From: Olleya sp. Bg11-27 | GTDB taxonomy: Bacteria > Bacteroidota > Bacteroidia > Flavobacteriales > Flavobacteriaceae | Assembly (NCBI RefSeq): GCF_002831645.1 | Contig: NZ_CP025117.1 | Span: 124,001-188,000 of the forward strand | DNA: 64,000 nucleotides | Direction of reading: 5' to 3' | In this document: positions 27,903-36,361 of the stretch, piece after piece | Numbering within the stretch: position 1 is the first letter of the stretch | Layout of the letters: every line of letters starts with the position of its first letter | Made by a program: the position numbers and the translations under genes | Notes under the pieces: generated by a model | What the model was told of the DNA's origin: nothing | The model's database searches: none | What the model saw: the letters and a program-made list of their open reading frames with translations, nothing else

Positions 27903-28504
27903 TTATGTATCTGCCAAGTATTTTTTTCTTTTTTTAGAATACATAAAAAATTAGTACCATTAAGGCTTGAGTAATAAAGCCCATAACTAAAAACACAAAC
28001 TGTCTTTGCTTTGTTAAAGTGCAACTTTGAAAAAGAAAACTTACCTAGTCGTGATTGCCTTATACTACTATCCAAGTCTTTCTTATAAACAAAATTATAT
28101 TTTTCGTTAGAAAAATTATTTAAATTCAAGTTAAGCTCATTAATAATCGTAGAATCTTTGAAGCTTAATATTTCATCAATATCTTTTTCATTTAAATAAT
28201 TTTTTACTCTGTATTTAAAACCATTTAAATTTAGTTTATAAGTGGAATTATTAATAATAACTTTAAGAGGAGGTAATTTAATTTCTTTTAAAGAATCTAC
28301 TTTTTTATAAAATTGTTTTTTTCTGTCTTCACTTGAGAAATCTTCTGGAGATGGACCAATAATTCTTCTAAAATCAGCACTTGTAGTATCTACAAGTCTA
28401 AAAAAGACATCTTTAAACACTTGTTTTGTTATATTCTCATCTTTATTTTCTTTATTACAACTAGTATAAAAAATCACAAAAATTACTATTAAATATTTAT
28501 TCAT
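27878..28504 (-). CDS. Lipoprotein, candidate immunity protein of module B
   Basis: 208 residues from ATG 28504 (MNKYLIVIFVIFYTSCNKEN), a textbook lipoprotein leader with Cys 16; a start 8 codons upstream is less likely. It overlaps the stop of toxin-like gene B by 8 bp. 'FSKLHFNKAKTVCVFSYGLY' and 'LCILKKEKNTWQIHKILEV' carry the motif shared with three other small lipoproteins of the array. Immunity function inferred. Confidence 0.65.
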   Translation of the reverse strand: MNKYLIVIFVIFYTSCNKENKDENITKQVFKDVFFRLVDTTSADFRRIIGPSPEDFSSEDRKKQFYKKVDSLKEIKLPPLKVIINNSTYKLNLNGFKYRVKNYLNEKDIDEILSFKDSTIINELNLNLNNFSNEKYNFVYKKDLDSSIRQSRLGKFSFSKLHFNKAKTVCVFSYGLYYSSLNGTNFLCILKKEKNTWQIHKILEVGIS

Positions 28505-30199
28505 CACATTCTTGATTTTGATCATCATTTAATGGTATATTAACTAAGCTCTGAAAAGATGCTATTTCTGCATCAGTAAATATTGGTGGATTTGCTTGAT
28601 TAGCAGCAGTTTCTAACCCCTCTAAAGCCAACCACATATAATGACTTAAAGGATATAAATCGTCATCTAAACTTCTTACTGCTTCTGCTATAGGTTGTAA
28701 ATGTAAATTAACCATATATAAATGGGTCGCATTATTCAGTGTAAATAAAGACGAACCATTATTCTCATAAAATTCTAATAAACTTAACAAATAATCATAA
28801 TGACTTTGTGATAAAGGGTTTGGACCATTATTACCATTCATTATAATTCTTTTCAATTCAGCATGTATACCTTCATGAATTATTGTTCCTGCAATTTCTA
28901 ATGTAGACTGAGTCAAAGCACTTACACTAAATCTAATTTCCATCATACCAGTCACTTGATTAAAAGTAGTTTGCGCTTCATTAGTATTATTCTGTAATCC
29001 ACCTACAAATAGTTTAAGCTTATATTTTGCTGTACCATTAGTAAATGTTTCCAAAACATTTTTAAATAAATTATTATTTGTAGTTTTCAGTAACTCATAT
29101 ACACAGTCTCCTTTAGTACCAGCAAATGATGAATCTTTAATTATTTTATCTTCAAAATCAACTTCACCACCCTCACAAATAGCTTGTGCGGCTGCTTTAG
29201 CAAAAGCAGTTTCACTTGGATTAGCTTCTAAAAAATCAAATAATTGCCCAACCTCTGCACATTTATTTGGATCTTGCAAACAAGAAGCTAGGATAGGGTT
29301 TAAAACCAGTGTCTCTGCTACTTGTTGTAAAGAGATACAATCTAAAACACCTATAGCTATTACCCCCGTTACATTATTGACCGCACAACCAGTATCCACC
29401 CCACTAATAGGTTGACTATCTTGTATTAACGTACCGGTTACTTCTTCACAATTATTGTTGGATGCATAACCACCACCATTGCTTGTGTCATCACCTCCCT
29501 CGTTACCCCAACCAGACCCACTACCTGTATAAGCAGAAGAACAGCTTTTAACTAATCTAGTACCCAAACTACCACCACACCTTGGCCCTCTATCGTGTAT
29601 TGAAGTACCATAATCACAAGTGGCAACCGAAGAGAATGTACACACTTCAATCCATCCTCCTCTGGCAGTATCTACTGGTATTGTTGTCCAAATAACCTCT
29701 CTTTCTAAACTATACTTTATTTTATCGCCTTGAAAAGTCGATAAATCTAAAACCAAATCACCTTCTGGCGTATAATTATCTAAATTATTAAACCAATTGT
29801 AATCAGGAATATACCTAATAATATACGCAATGTAATTTGATCCCGTCTCTATTAGGTGCAAGTTTTCTATATAACCAGTCGTTTTATAATTGGTATCTAT
29901 AGTAAAAGTATATGTGCTAACATTATTGTTATCCGTAATCTGAATAATATTATCCGTAATAACATTGTCTAAACCTAAAAAGGTTTCACCAGGCCTTAGA
30001 TCTACATTTGAAGCTATTGGACTTATGTTTTTTATACTCTCAATAATAGGTTTTAATTTTAAAACCTGATTTAATGAGACCCTTTTATAGCTTGTTTGAT
30101 ACTAATTTTTGTCGTTAATAAGTCATCGTCTTTTTGACAATTTTGAAACATCAATACTATTACTAATAGTAAAACCCCTAATTTTAATTTGTTATTCAT
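28497..30199 (-). pseudogene. Polymorphic toxin-like gene, copy B, frameshifted, zincin-like C-terminus
   Basis: This copy keeps ATG at 30199, giving the leader MNNKLKLGVLLLVIVLMFQN followed by the lipid-type Cys. A one-base deletion near 30099, compared with copies A and C, shifts the frame and ends the leader peptide at 30071. Downstream the frame is open again to 28497, with a possible internal TTG start at 29861. The C-terminal domain, about 200 residues, has the HExxH motif 'TIIHEGIHAELKRI' and a later 'ATHLYMVNLHLQPIAEAV' that may supply a third metal ligand. The deletion is not in a homopolymer, so a sequencing slip is less likely but not excluded. Confidence 0.7.
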
Positions 30200-30261
30200 T
30201 TAACCATATAGTGTTATTTGTAATAAGATAACAAGATTACATTAAAAATACATTAAATACA

Positions 30262-30279
30262 ATACGTAGAACTACGTAT
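30262..30279. promoter_or_regulatory. 18-bp palindrome upstream of copy B
   Basis: ATACGTAG AA CTACGTAT, identical to the palindromes before copies A and C, about 63 bp before ATG 30199. Confidence 0.5.
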
Positions 30280-30383
30280 CTTTATTAAAAACAAGGGCGT
30301 TTCGGCTACTTTAACATTTTGTTACTGTGGCTAAAACCGTATTTAAGCAATTTATAGGTTAAAAACCTTATAAAATGACTTGT

Positions 30384-30870
30384 TTACATATCAAAATACC
30401 AATTAAACAAATCTGTTCTTAAACCAAAATTAATCCATACCGTACTGTTGTTAACAACGGATAACGTTTCGGCTTCTGGATTAAAATTTCGATAACTCAA
30501 ATTAACAAATGCTTTTAAGTTAGAAGCAGGATTAACTAAATATCCTAATTGTCCACTTGCATTTATCGACGTTGTTTTTATTCCTTGACCTATGGTTACA
30601 CCTGAGTCAAAAGGCCTATCATTATAATCTCTATAAATATCTCCTCCATAACTAAAATTATCTGTACCGTCATTTACATCAAGCCCTCTCATACCTACAA
30701 TTAGTTTAGCTTCTGCAAACCAGCGCTCTTTTTGATAACGCCCAATAAGCACTAACTCTTTAAAATTTGCCCCCCAAAGATGAGCCATAGGTTGGTTATT
30801 GTGCGCATAATTTAGAACAATTGTATTGTGAGAATAGGTATATGGTTATACTCAAATTGAAATTATTAGA
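30384..30870 (-). pseudogene. 3' fragment of remB (duplicate B)
   Basis: Encodes about the last 150 residues of RemB, including 'MAHLWGANFKELVLIGRYQK' to 'FNWYFDM'. The first part is damaged by a 10-bp deletion near 30846, and sequence similarity fades by about 30870, some 30 bp after a lipoprotein stop. No signal peptide or start. A second copy of the recombination arm. Confidence 0.88.
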
Positions 30871-30900
30871 CTTTAATGATGAATAAATTTAAACTTTAAA

Positions 30901-31512
30901 CTACCAGCCTACATTTTCAATTTTATCAATAATAGACCAATCTTCATTTCCTTTTTTAAATATGTGAATAGTCGTTTTATTAACTTTAGAATTTTGACTT
31001 TGCATCACAAAAGCATAATTTTTTTTTATATTATAATATGGTTTAGAAATGAAGTTTTTACAATTGTAATCACACCACTCAATTGCTATTTGATTCTTTT
31101 TTCTAAAAAACGTATTTGTACTATCCCATTTTACATTTTTCAAATCTATAATTTCATCTAAATCTTCTTTACTAAATATACTATCTAAAACACTGTATTT
31201 AAATTTCCATTTAATTTGGTTTTCTTTCAAATTAGATGTATCAATCCCTATTACATCAGTTACAGAATCTATTACAAACCTATAATGAAATGGCTTATTA
31301 TTAAATCTAAAATCATAATATCTCTTTAGTAAATTTTTACTTCCACTCTTTATTCTACTTAAACCAAATGCATTATTGTTTGATTGTTTCTCCAATTGAA
31401 TGATTTTACCCAAAAAACAATAATCGTCTTCAATAACTTTTTCCTTACAAGAAATAGCAGTCAAAGCAAATATTAAAACCATTTTAATCGCAATCTTTTT
31501 CCCCTTTTGCAT
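30901..31512 (-). CDS. Lipoprotein, candidate immunity protein after orphan tip 1
   Basis: About 203 residues from ATG 31512 (MQKGKKIAIKMVLIFALTAI followed by Ser-Cys), a basic then hydrophobic lipoprotein leader; starts at 31536 and 31482 are alternatives. It overlaps the end of tip 1 (stop at 31484). 'FISKPYYNIKKNYAFVMQSQ' and 'IHIFKKGNEDWSIIDKIEN' carry the shared motif of this lipoprotein family. Immunity role inferred from position. Confidence 0.6.
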   Translation of the reverse strand: MQKGKKIAIKMVLIFALTAISCKEKVIEDDYCFLGKIIQLEKQSNNNAFGLSRIKSGSKNLLKRYYDFRFNNKPFHYRFVIDSVTDVIGIDTSNLKENQIKWKFKYSVLDSIFSKEDLDEIIDLKNVKWDSTNTFFRKKNQIAIEWCDYNCKNFISKPYYNIKKNYAFVMQSQNSKVNKTTIHIFKKGNEDWSIIDKIENVGW

Positions 31513-31795
31513 TTGCTGTAATATTTGAATTTTCATATGCTAGTAGTGTTTGTGCCTCAAGTTGTTCTTCGATTGTTAAAGTTTCACTAAATATTGCATT
31601 ACCATTTAATCCACCCCAAACTAATTTTTTTGCGTATTCTAAATTTACTCCCGTTATATCATTATAAATACAATAGGCCACAATACTTTCTGCTATTTGG
31701 TCAATAAAATGAATATAGATATCATGCATTTCTTTATCATAAATATCAGATAAATCATCACTATCATTAATAATTATTCTATATAGTTTTCCCAT
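31484..31795 (-). CDS. Orphan C-terminal toxin tip (tip 1), short open frame
   Basis: 103 codons from an ATG at 31795 that overlaps the preceding gene by 22 bp. It reads 'DKEMHDIYIHFIDQIAESIV', 'EYAKKLVWGGLNGN', and ends EKDCD. The pattern matches tip 2 and the post-HExxH part of copies A and B. It lacks the N-module, leader and HExxH half, so by itself it would be cytosolic and probably inactive. Likely a displaced cassette. Confidence 0.6.
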   Translation of the reverse strand: MGKLYRIIINDSDDLSDIYDKEMHDIYIHFIDQIAESIVAYCIYNDITGVNLEYAKKLVWGGLNGNAIFSETLTIEEQLEAQTLLAYENSNITANAKGEKDCD

Positions 31796-32211
31796 CTAAC
31801 ACTATATTGTAGAAACTTATCCTCACTTAATTTTTCAACTAAAAAAATATTATTAAATACTTTATAAGGATATAATGGATTTTTCTTATCCACTACTCTT
31901 CTTAGTTCTTTAATGTTTGAAAATTTTAAATCTTCAAAATTATTAAAACAAATGGTGTCTAATTCTTTTCTTTTATTATAGAATTTTAATAATTGTTTTT
32001 CAATATAAAAATCAACTTTACCATTGTTTTTTTTCTCTTTAACAAAAACCTTAGTTGTTTCAGTGTTTCCACTACCATTTTCATAAGAAAACTCGCGCTT
32101 ACTTTCTATATCAAATAAAATGTAAATTTTATTTACTTTTTCTTGAGAAAAAACGGAGATGGAAATCAGTAAAAATGTTAACGTTATATATATATATTTT
32201 AATCTACGCAT
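31774..32211 (-). CDS. Small secreted protein, candidate immunity protein of module A
   Basis: 145 residues with a signal peptide (MRRLKYIYITLTFLLISISV, then FSQ). Lys/Asn-rich, ends 'KLSEDKFLQYSVRWENYIE'. It overlaps the end of toxin-like gene A by 13 bp. It does not clearly share the motif of the four lipoproteins, though its C-terminal strand pattern with Trp is reminiscent. No known family recognised. Position suggests immunity to the copy A C-terminal domain. Confidence 0.6.
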   Translation of the reverse strand: MRRLKYIYITLTFLLISISVFSQEKVNKIYILFDIESKREFSYENGSGNTETTKVFVKEKKNNGKVDFYIEKQLLKFYNKRKELDTICFNNFEDLKFSNIKELRRVVDKKNPLYPYKVFNNIFLVEKLSEDKFLQYSVRWENYIE

Positions 32212-33884
32212 GTCTCATTTGAGTTTTCTGTTATATAATCTTCTATTACACCCTCAATTCTAGACCTTTCAGTATCATCCATAATTTCTTGCCAAGCTAT
32301 AATATTAGAATAAATTAAACCCTCCCATGCTAAATCTAAATAAAGTTGGTCTGGCTGAATATCATCGGCAACATTTATACCACTATCATATTCTTGAAGA
32401 ATTCTAGCTATTTTTTCTCGATAGTGCTCAGCCATTTGTTGATGTTGAAAACCATTAATACCAAACCTTGTATAATAATCTAAAATACCTGGATAATCTC
32501 CATTTTGAACCATTTCATATAAAACTAATGGGTCAATTTCACCATTTACGTTGGAAAGAGATAATAATTTCCTAAACATTTCGGCATGAATAACTTCGTG
32601 AATAATAGTTTTGGCTACTAGTAAATTGGGTCTTTTTTGATAACTAGCTTCTTTTAATGGGTTTCCATTTAAAACTATATCAATAACATAATTTTCAGGA
32701 GGTCTTGTATAAGCTTTTTTTGTGTTAGAAGACATTGTAGCATCAGCTTCAAATTTCAAATGAACAACTGGAAACTCTCCATCAAATTTCTTTATTGAGT
32801 TCTTAAAACTAAAACTTAAGGCTTTTAACTTATTATATACACAAAGAGCTTTTTCTTCTAACTCGTTTATTATTTGATCCTCAAAATCAACATCCTCACC
32901 CTCACAAATAGCTTGTGCGGCTGCTTTAGCAAAAGCAGTTTCACTTGGATTAGCTTCTAAATAATCATATAATTGCCCAACCGCTGCACATTTATTTGGT
33001 TCTTGCAAACAAGAAGCTAGGATAGGGTCTAAAACCAGTGTCTCTGCTACTTGTTGTAAAGAGATACAATCTAAAACACCTATAGCTATTACCCCCGTTA
33101 CATTATTGACCGCACAACCAGTATCCACCCCACTAATAGGTTGACTATCTTGTATTAACGTACCGGTTACTTCTTCACAATTATTGTTGGATGCATAACC
33201 ACCACCATTGCTTGTGTCATCACCTCCCTCGTTACCCCAACCAGACCCACTACCTGTATAAGCAGAAGAACAGCTTTTAACTAATCTAGTACCCAAACTA
33301 CCACCACACCTTGGCCCTCTATCGTGTATTGAAGTACCATAATCACAAGTGGCAACCGAAGAGAATGTACACACTTCAATCCATCCTCCTCTGGCAGTAT
33401 CTACTGGTATTGTTGTCCAAATAACCTCTCTTTCTAAACTATACTTTATTTTATCGCCTTGAAAAGTCGATAAATCTAAAACCAAATCACCTTCTGGCGT
33501 ATAATTATCTAAATTATTAAACCAATTGTAATCAGGAATATACCTAATAATATACGCAATGTAATTTGATCCCGTCTCTATTAGGTGCAAGTTTTCTATA
33601 TAACCAGTCGTTTTATAATTGGTATCTATAGTAAAAGTATATGTGCTAACATTATTGTTATCCGTAATCTGAATAATATTATCCGTAATAACATTGTCTA
33701 AACCTAAAAAGGTTTCACCAGGCCTTAGATCTACATTTGAAGCTATTGGACTTATGTTTTTTATACTCTCAATAATAGGTTTTAATTTTAAAACCTGATT
33801 TAATGAGACCCTTTTATAGCTTGTTTGACTACTAATTTTTGTCGTTAATAAGTCATCGTCTTTTTGACAATTTTGAAACATCAA
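32199..33884 (-). CDS. Polymorphic toxin-like protein, copy A (conserved N-module, zincin-like C-terminus)
   Basis: 561 residues from TTG 33884; the equivalent of copy B's ATG, at 33929, is ATA here, with an in-frame stop directly before it. If ATA or a corrected ATG is used, a lipoprotein leader ending FQNC is present. N-module about 1-262, then a linker shared with copy B to about 335. The C-terminal domain holds HExxH at about residue 427 ('TIIHEVIHAEMFRK') and 'FQHQQMAEHYREKIARIL' near 480, which may give a third ligand. This suggests a zinc metallopeptidase fold. First copy after remB, so the most recently placed if cassettes enter there. Toxin role inferred. Confidence 0.68.
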   Translation of the reverse strand: MMFQNCQKDDDLLTTKISSQTSYKRVSLNQVLKLKPIIESIKNISPIASNVDLRPGETFLGLDNVITDNIIQITDNNNVSTYTFTIDTNYKTTGYIENLHLIETGSNYIAYIIRYIPDYNWFNNLDNYTPEGDLVLDLSTFQGDKIKYSLEREVIWTTIPVDTARGGWIEVCTFSSVATCDYGTSIHDRGPRCGGSLGTRLVKSCSSAYTGSGSGWGNEGGDDTSNGGGYASNNNCEEVTGTLIQDSQPISGVDTGCAVNNVTGVIAIGVLDCISLQQVAETLVLDPILASCLQEPNKCAAVGQLYDYLEANPSETAFAKAAAQAICEGEDVDFEDQIINELEEKALCVYNKLKALSFSFKNSIKKFDGEFPVVHLKFEADATMSSNTKKAYTRPPENYVIDIVLNGNPLKEASYQKRPNLLVAKTIIHEVIHAEMFRKLLSLSNVNGEIDPLVLYEMVQNGDYPGILDYYTRFGINGFQHQQMAEHYREKIARILQEYDSGINVADDIQPDQLYLDLAWEGLIYSNIIAWQEIMDDTERSRIEGVIEDYITENSNETCVD

Positions 33885-34595
33885 TACTATTACTAATAGT
33901 AAAACCCCTAATTTTAATTTGTTATTTATTTAACCATATAGTGTTATTTGTAATAAGATAACAAGATTACATTAAAAATACATTAAATACAATACGTAGA
34001 ACTACGTATTTTTATTAAAAACAAGGGCGTTTCGGCTACTTTAACATTTTGTTACTGTGGTTAAAACCGTACTTAAGCAGTTTATAGGTTAAAAACCTTA
34101 TAAAATGACTTGTTTACATATCAAAATACCAATTAAACAAATCTGTTCTTAAACCAAAATTAATCCATACCGTACTGTTGTTAACAACGGATAACGTTTC
34201 GGCTTCTGGATTAAAATTTCGATAACTCAAATTAACAAATGCTTTTAAGTTAGAAGCAGGATTAACTAAATATCCTAATTGTCCACTTGCATTTATCGAC
34301 GTTGTTTTTATTCCTTGACCTATGGTTACACCTGAGTCAAAAGGCCTATCATTATAATCTCTATAAATATCTCCTCCATAACTAAAATTATCTGTACCGT
34401 CATTTACATCAAGTCCTCTCATACCTACAATTAGTTTAGCTTCTGCAAACCAACGCGCTTTTTGATAACGCCCAATAAGCACTAACTCTTTAAAATTTGC
34501 CCCCCAAAGATGAGCCATAGGTTGGTTATTGTGCGCATAATTCAGAACAATTGTATTGTGAGAATAGGTATATGGTCTTACTTGGTTATACTCGG
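32868..34595 (-). repeat. Direct repeat copy A: remB 3' end, spacer, N-module and linker
   Basis: The block that includes the intact remB 3' end. It matches copy B over about 1.7 kb and copy C over about 1.26 kb. In the spacer, A and C agree where B differs (for example TTAAAACCGTAC against CTAAAACCGTAT), so A and C are closer to each other there. Confidence 0.88.
33992..34009. promoter_or_regulatory. 18-bp palindrome upstream of copy A
   Basis: ATACGTAG AA CTACGTAT, identical to those before copies B and C and located about 63 bp before the ancestral start site at 33929. Confidence 0.5.
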
Positions 34596-36249
34596 CTTGA
34601 AGCATTAGTTTTTTTACTTTAAAAGCATTGTACCATTTTCCTCCCAATTGAAATCCATATTTATTTTTCCAACTTTTGTTACCTCCCGTAACATCACTTA
34701 ACGAAAATTCATCCAAAATAAATTGACCATAAACATTAGCATTATCACTTAGTTTATATTTTCCAGAGGCTCCTACAATAGCATTTCCAGCACCTTGACC
34801 TGTTTCAAACTCGATCGCTCTAAAAAAGATTAATGGATTTAAATAATTAACATCAAAACCTCGATCGTTACTATTTTCCCAGATAACAGATTCAAATAAC
34901 CCTAAATTAAATCGTTTTGTCACATTCCAACTTAGATAATGGTTTGCTATATATTTTGTTCGAAAGGCTTTATCTAAAGTCACATCATCACGTACATCTT
35001 TAAGCCAAGTCCAAGTATTGGTGTATTTTATATTCCAAAATTTTGTATTCACCTTTAAAAAAGGATACGGACTTGAGACATCACTTTGCAACAAACTACG
35101 ATATCCATCACCAATAAATTGTTTACCATGACCAAATTGTACATTTAAAAATTTTGCTGGAGAATAAGATAAATACCCTTCTGCAACAGGGTAATCATAA
35201 GCATCCTCCTTAAATCGTTTTCCGATACCACGTCCAGGAATTATTGCGGGATCCGGCCCAAAAGCTTTTAAACTTTCTGCATACTCATTATAATATTGCG
35301 CAAACCTACCTTGATTTTCATACACTGAAGCAGAAAAACTAAGCTTATCACCTAAGCCTCCTTGCACATAAACACCACGAGTATTATTATAAGTATAGCT
35401 AAAATCAGCCTCTGTATCTTTACCTAATTGCAGATCAAAAATAGGATCTATAGTAAACCAATACGCTTCACTTTGCAATTGTACTAAATGTTCATTCCAT
35501 AGTTTACGACCAGCCCAAGTCTTAGTGTCCTTTTGAAGCACTTCATTTTCTGCTTCAAAATCATAATAATTAGAGACATCTTCGTATTTATAAGGCTTCG
35601 AAGCTGTATGATTGTTAGTACCAATCCTGTTTAAATCTTGATCAAACCTAAAGTAATTTTCATGACTGAACGGAATATTAACCTGACTACTATAAGCCTT
35701 ATTTGTATATTTTGAAACAGAATTCTGAACACTATCAAATTCTTGCTTTGCCTTTTGTTGTAAAGCCGTTAACTGTTCAATTTGATTACCCTTTTTTGTA
35801 GCTTGAGTTTTATACGAAGTCAGTATTGATTGATTACTTGGCCTATTTTTCTCATTTAACGGAAAATACAACGTCATACTATATTGTTTAAACGTTGGGT
35901 TACCATTATACCTTGCCGGTTCTATTACAGGAAAAACAGAAAACACACGCCTAGCTTCCTCTTTTAAAGCTCTAAGTTCTGTCTCAATATATACTGTTTT
36001 AAAAACGCCTTCTTGATTAACCTCAAATATCACAGCCATTTCTCCTGTATAATCTTCTTTAACAGAATCAGGATGTTTAAACTGAGAATACATAGTCTTA
36101 TACACTTCTTGATTAAAACAATTATCCAACTGCCTTAAATCTGTCTCCTTACAATTTTCAAAACGTGGCGCTACTTGGTAAACCGTTATGTCTTGTGCGA
36201 AGGAAAAAACAGAACACATTACTAATAGTCCTAAAATGAAAGTCTTCAT
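34114..36249 (-). CDS. RemB-like outer membrane beta-barrel protein with N-terminal TonB-C-like domain
   Basis: 711 residues from ATG 36249 (MKTFILGLLVMCSVFSFAQ, clean signal peptide). Residues about 25-150 resemble a TonB C-terminal domain ('GEMAVIFEVNQEGVFKTVYI', 'ALKEEARRVFSVFP'). From about 215 to the end it is a Wzi/capsule-assembly-like barrel with many alternating strands and a C-terminal 'NWYFDM' aromatic end. RemB of Flavobacterium johnsoniae is linked to gliding motility; I assign the name from the architecture as I remember it, not from a search. The last 80-150 codons are duplicated twice downstream. Neighbours are two TonB-like proteins. Confidence 0.72.
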   Translation of the reverse strand: MKTFILGLLVMCSVFSFAQDITVYQVAPRFENCKETDLRQLDNCFNQEVYKTMYSQFKHPDSVKEDYTGEMAVIFEVNQEGVFKTVYIETELRALKEEARRVFSVFPVIEPARYNGNPTFKQYSMTLYFPLNEKNRPSNQSILTSYKTQATKKGNQIEQLTALQQKAKQEFDSVQNSVSKYTNKAYSSQVNIPFSHENYFRFDQDLNRIGTNNHTASKPYKYEDVSNYYDFEAENEVLQKDTKTWAGRKLWNEHLVQLQSEAYWFTIDPIFDLQLGKDTEADFSYTYNNTRGVYVQGGLGDKLSFSASVYENQGRFAQYYNEYAESLKAFGPDPAIIPGRGIGKRFKEDAYDYPVAEGYLSYSPAKFLNVQFGHGKQFIGDGYRSLLQSDVSSPYPFLKVNTKFWNIKYTNTWTWLKDVRDDVTLDKAFRTKYIANHYLSWNVTKRFNLGLFESVIWENSNDRGFDVNYLNPLIFFRAIEFETGQGAGNAIVGASGKYKLSDNANVYGQFILDEFSLSDVTGGNKSWKNKYGFQLGGKWYNAFKVKKLMLQAEYNQVRPYTYSHNTIVLNYAHNNQPMAHLWGANFKELVLIGRYQKARWFAEAKLIVGMRGLDVNDGTDNFSYGGDIYRDYNDRPFDSGVTIGQGIKTTSINASGQLGYLVNPASNLKAFVNLSYRNFNPEAETLSVVNNSTVWINFGLRTDLFNWYFDM

Positions 36250-36275
36250 GTTTAGCTTAAGGTTTAAATTTAGCC

Positions 36276-36283
36276 GAAAGATA
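36276..36283 (-). promoter_or_regulatory. Possible -7 element of the remB promoter
   Basis: TATCTTTC on the minus strand, one base off TAnnTTTG, placed 27 bp before ATG 36249 and after the terminator. No clear -33 TTTG. Confidence 0.35.
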
Positions 36284-36312
36284 CTGCTTTTTATTAACGC
36301 TTTAAAACAGAA

Positions 36313-36342
36313 AAAATCGTTATCCAAAAAGATAACGATTTT
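36313..36342. terminator. Intrinsic terminator between tonB-like gene and remB
   Basis: A perfect 12-bp stem AAAATCGTTATC / GATAACGATTTT with a 6-base loop and an added T-run on the minus strand. It lies between the TonB-like gene stop and the remB start, so remB has its own transcription unit. Confidence 0.92.
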
Positions 36343-36361
36343 AAACATTATAACTATTCCG

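Larger units (their letters stand above)
29146..30870 (-). repeat. Direct repeat copy B: remB 3' end, spacer, N-module and linker
   Basis: About 1.7 kb matching the block at 32.87-34.6 kb. Compared with copy C it extends further on both sides: it includes ~150 codons of remB and the linker region up to 'AAAQAICEG'. Small differences from A and C include the deletion near 30099, T to C at 30197 (restoring ATG) and a 10-bp loss near 30846. Confidence 0.88.

Noticed and set aside
25745-30788. Treating the 82- and 134-codon frames with RemB sequence as small genes
   Set aside because: They are exact 3' pieces of remB without leader or start and lie inside larger DNA repeats, so they are fragments.
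24733-34595. Idea that the repeats are a composite transposon or insertion sequence
   Set aside because: No transposase, terminal inverted repeats or target duplications were seen; block ends differ between copies.
36250-36348. 33-residue upstream extension of the RemB-like protein
   Set aside because: It runs back across the promoter-like element and into the terminator region, and hides a clean signal peptide beginning at ATG 36249.
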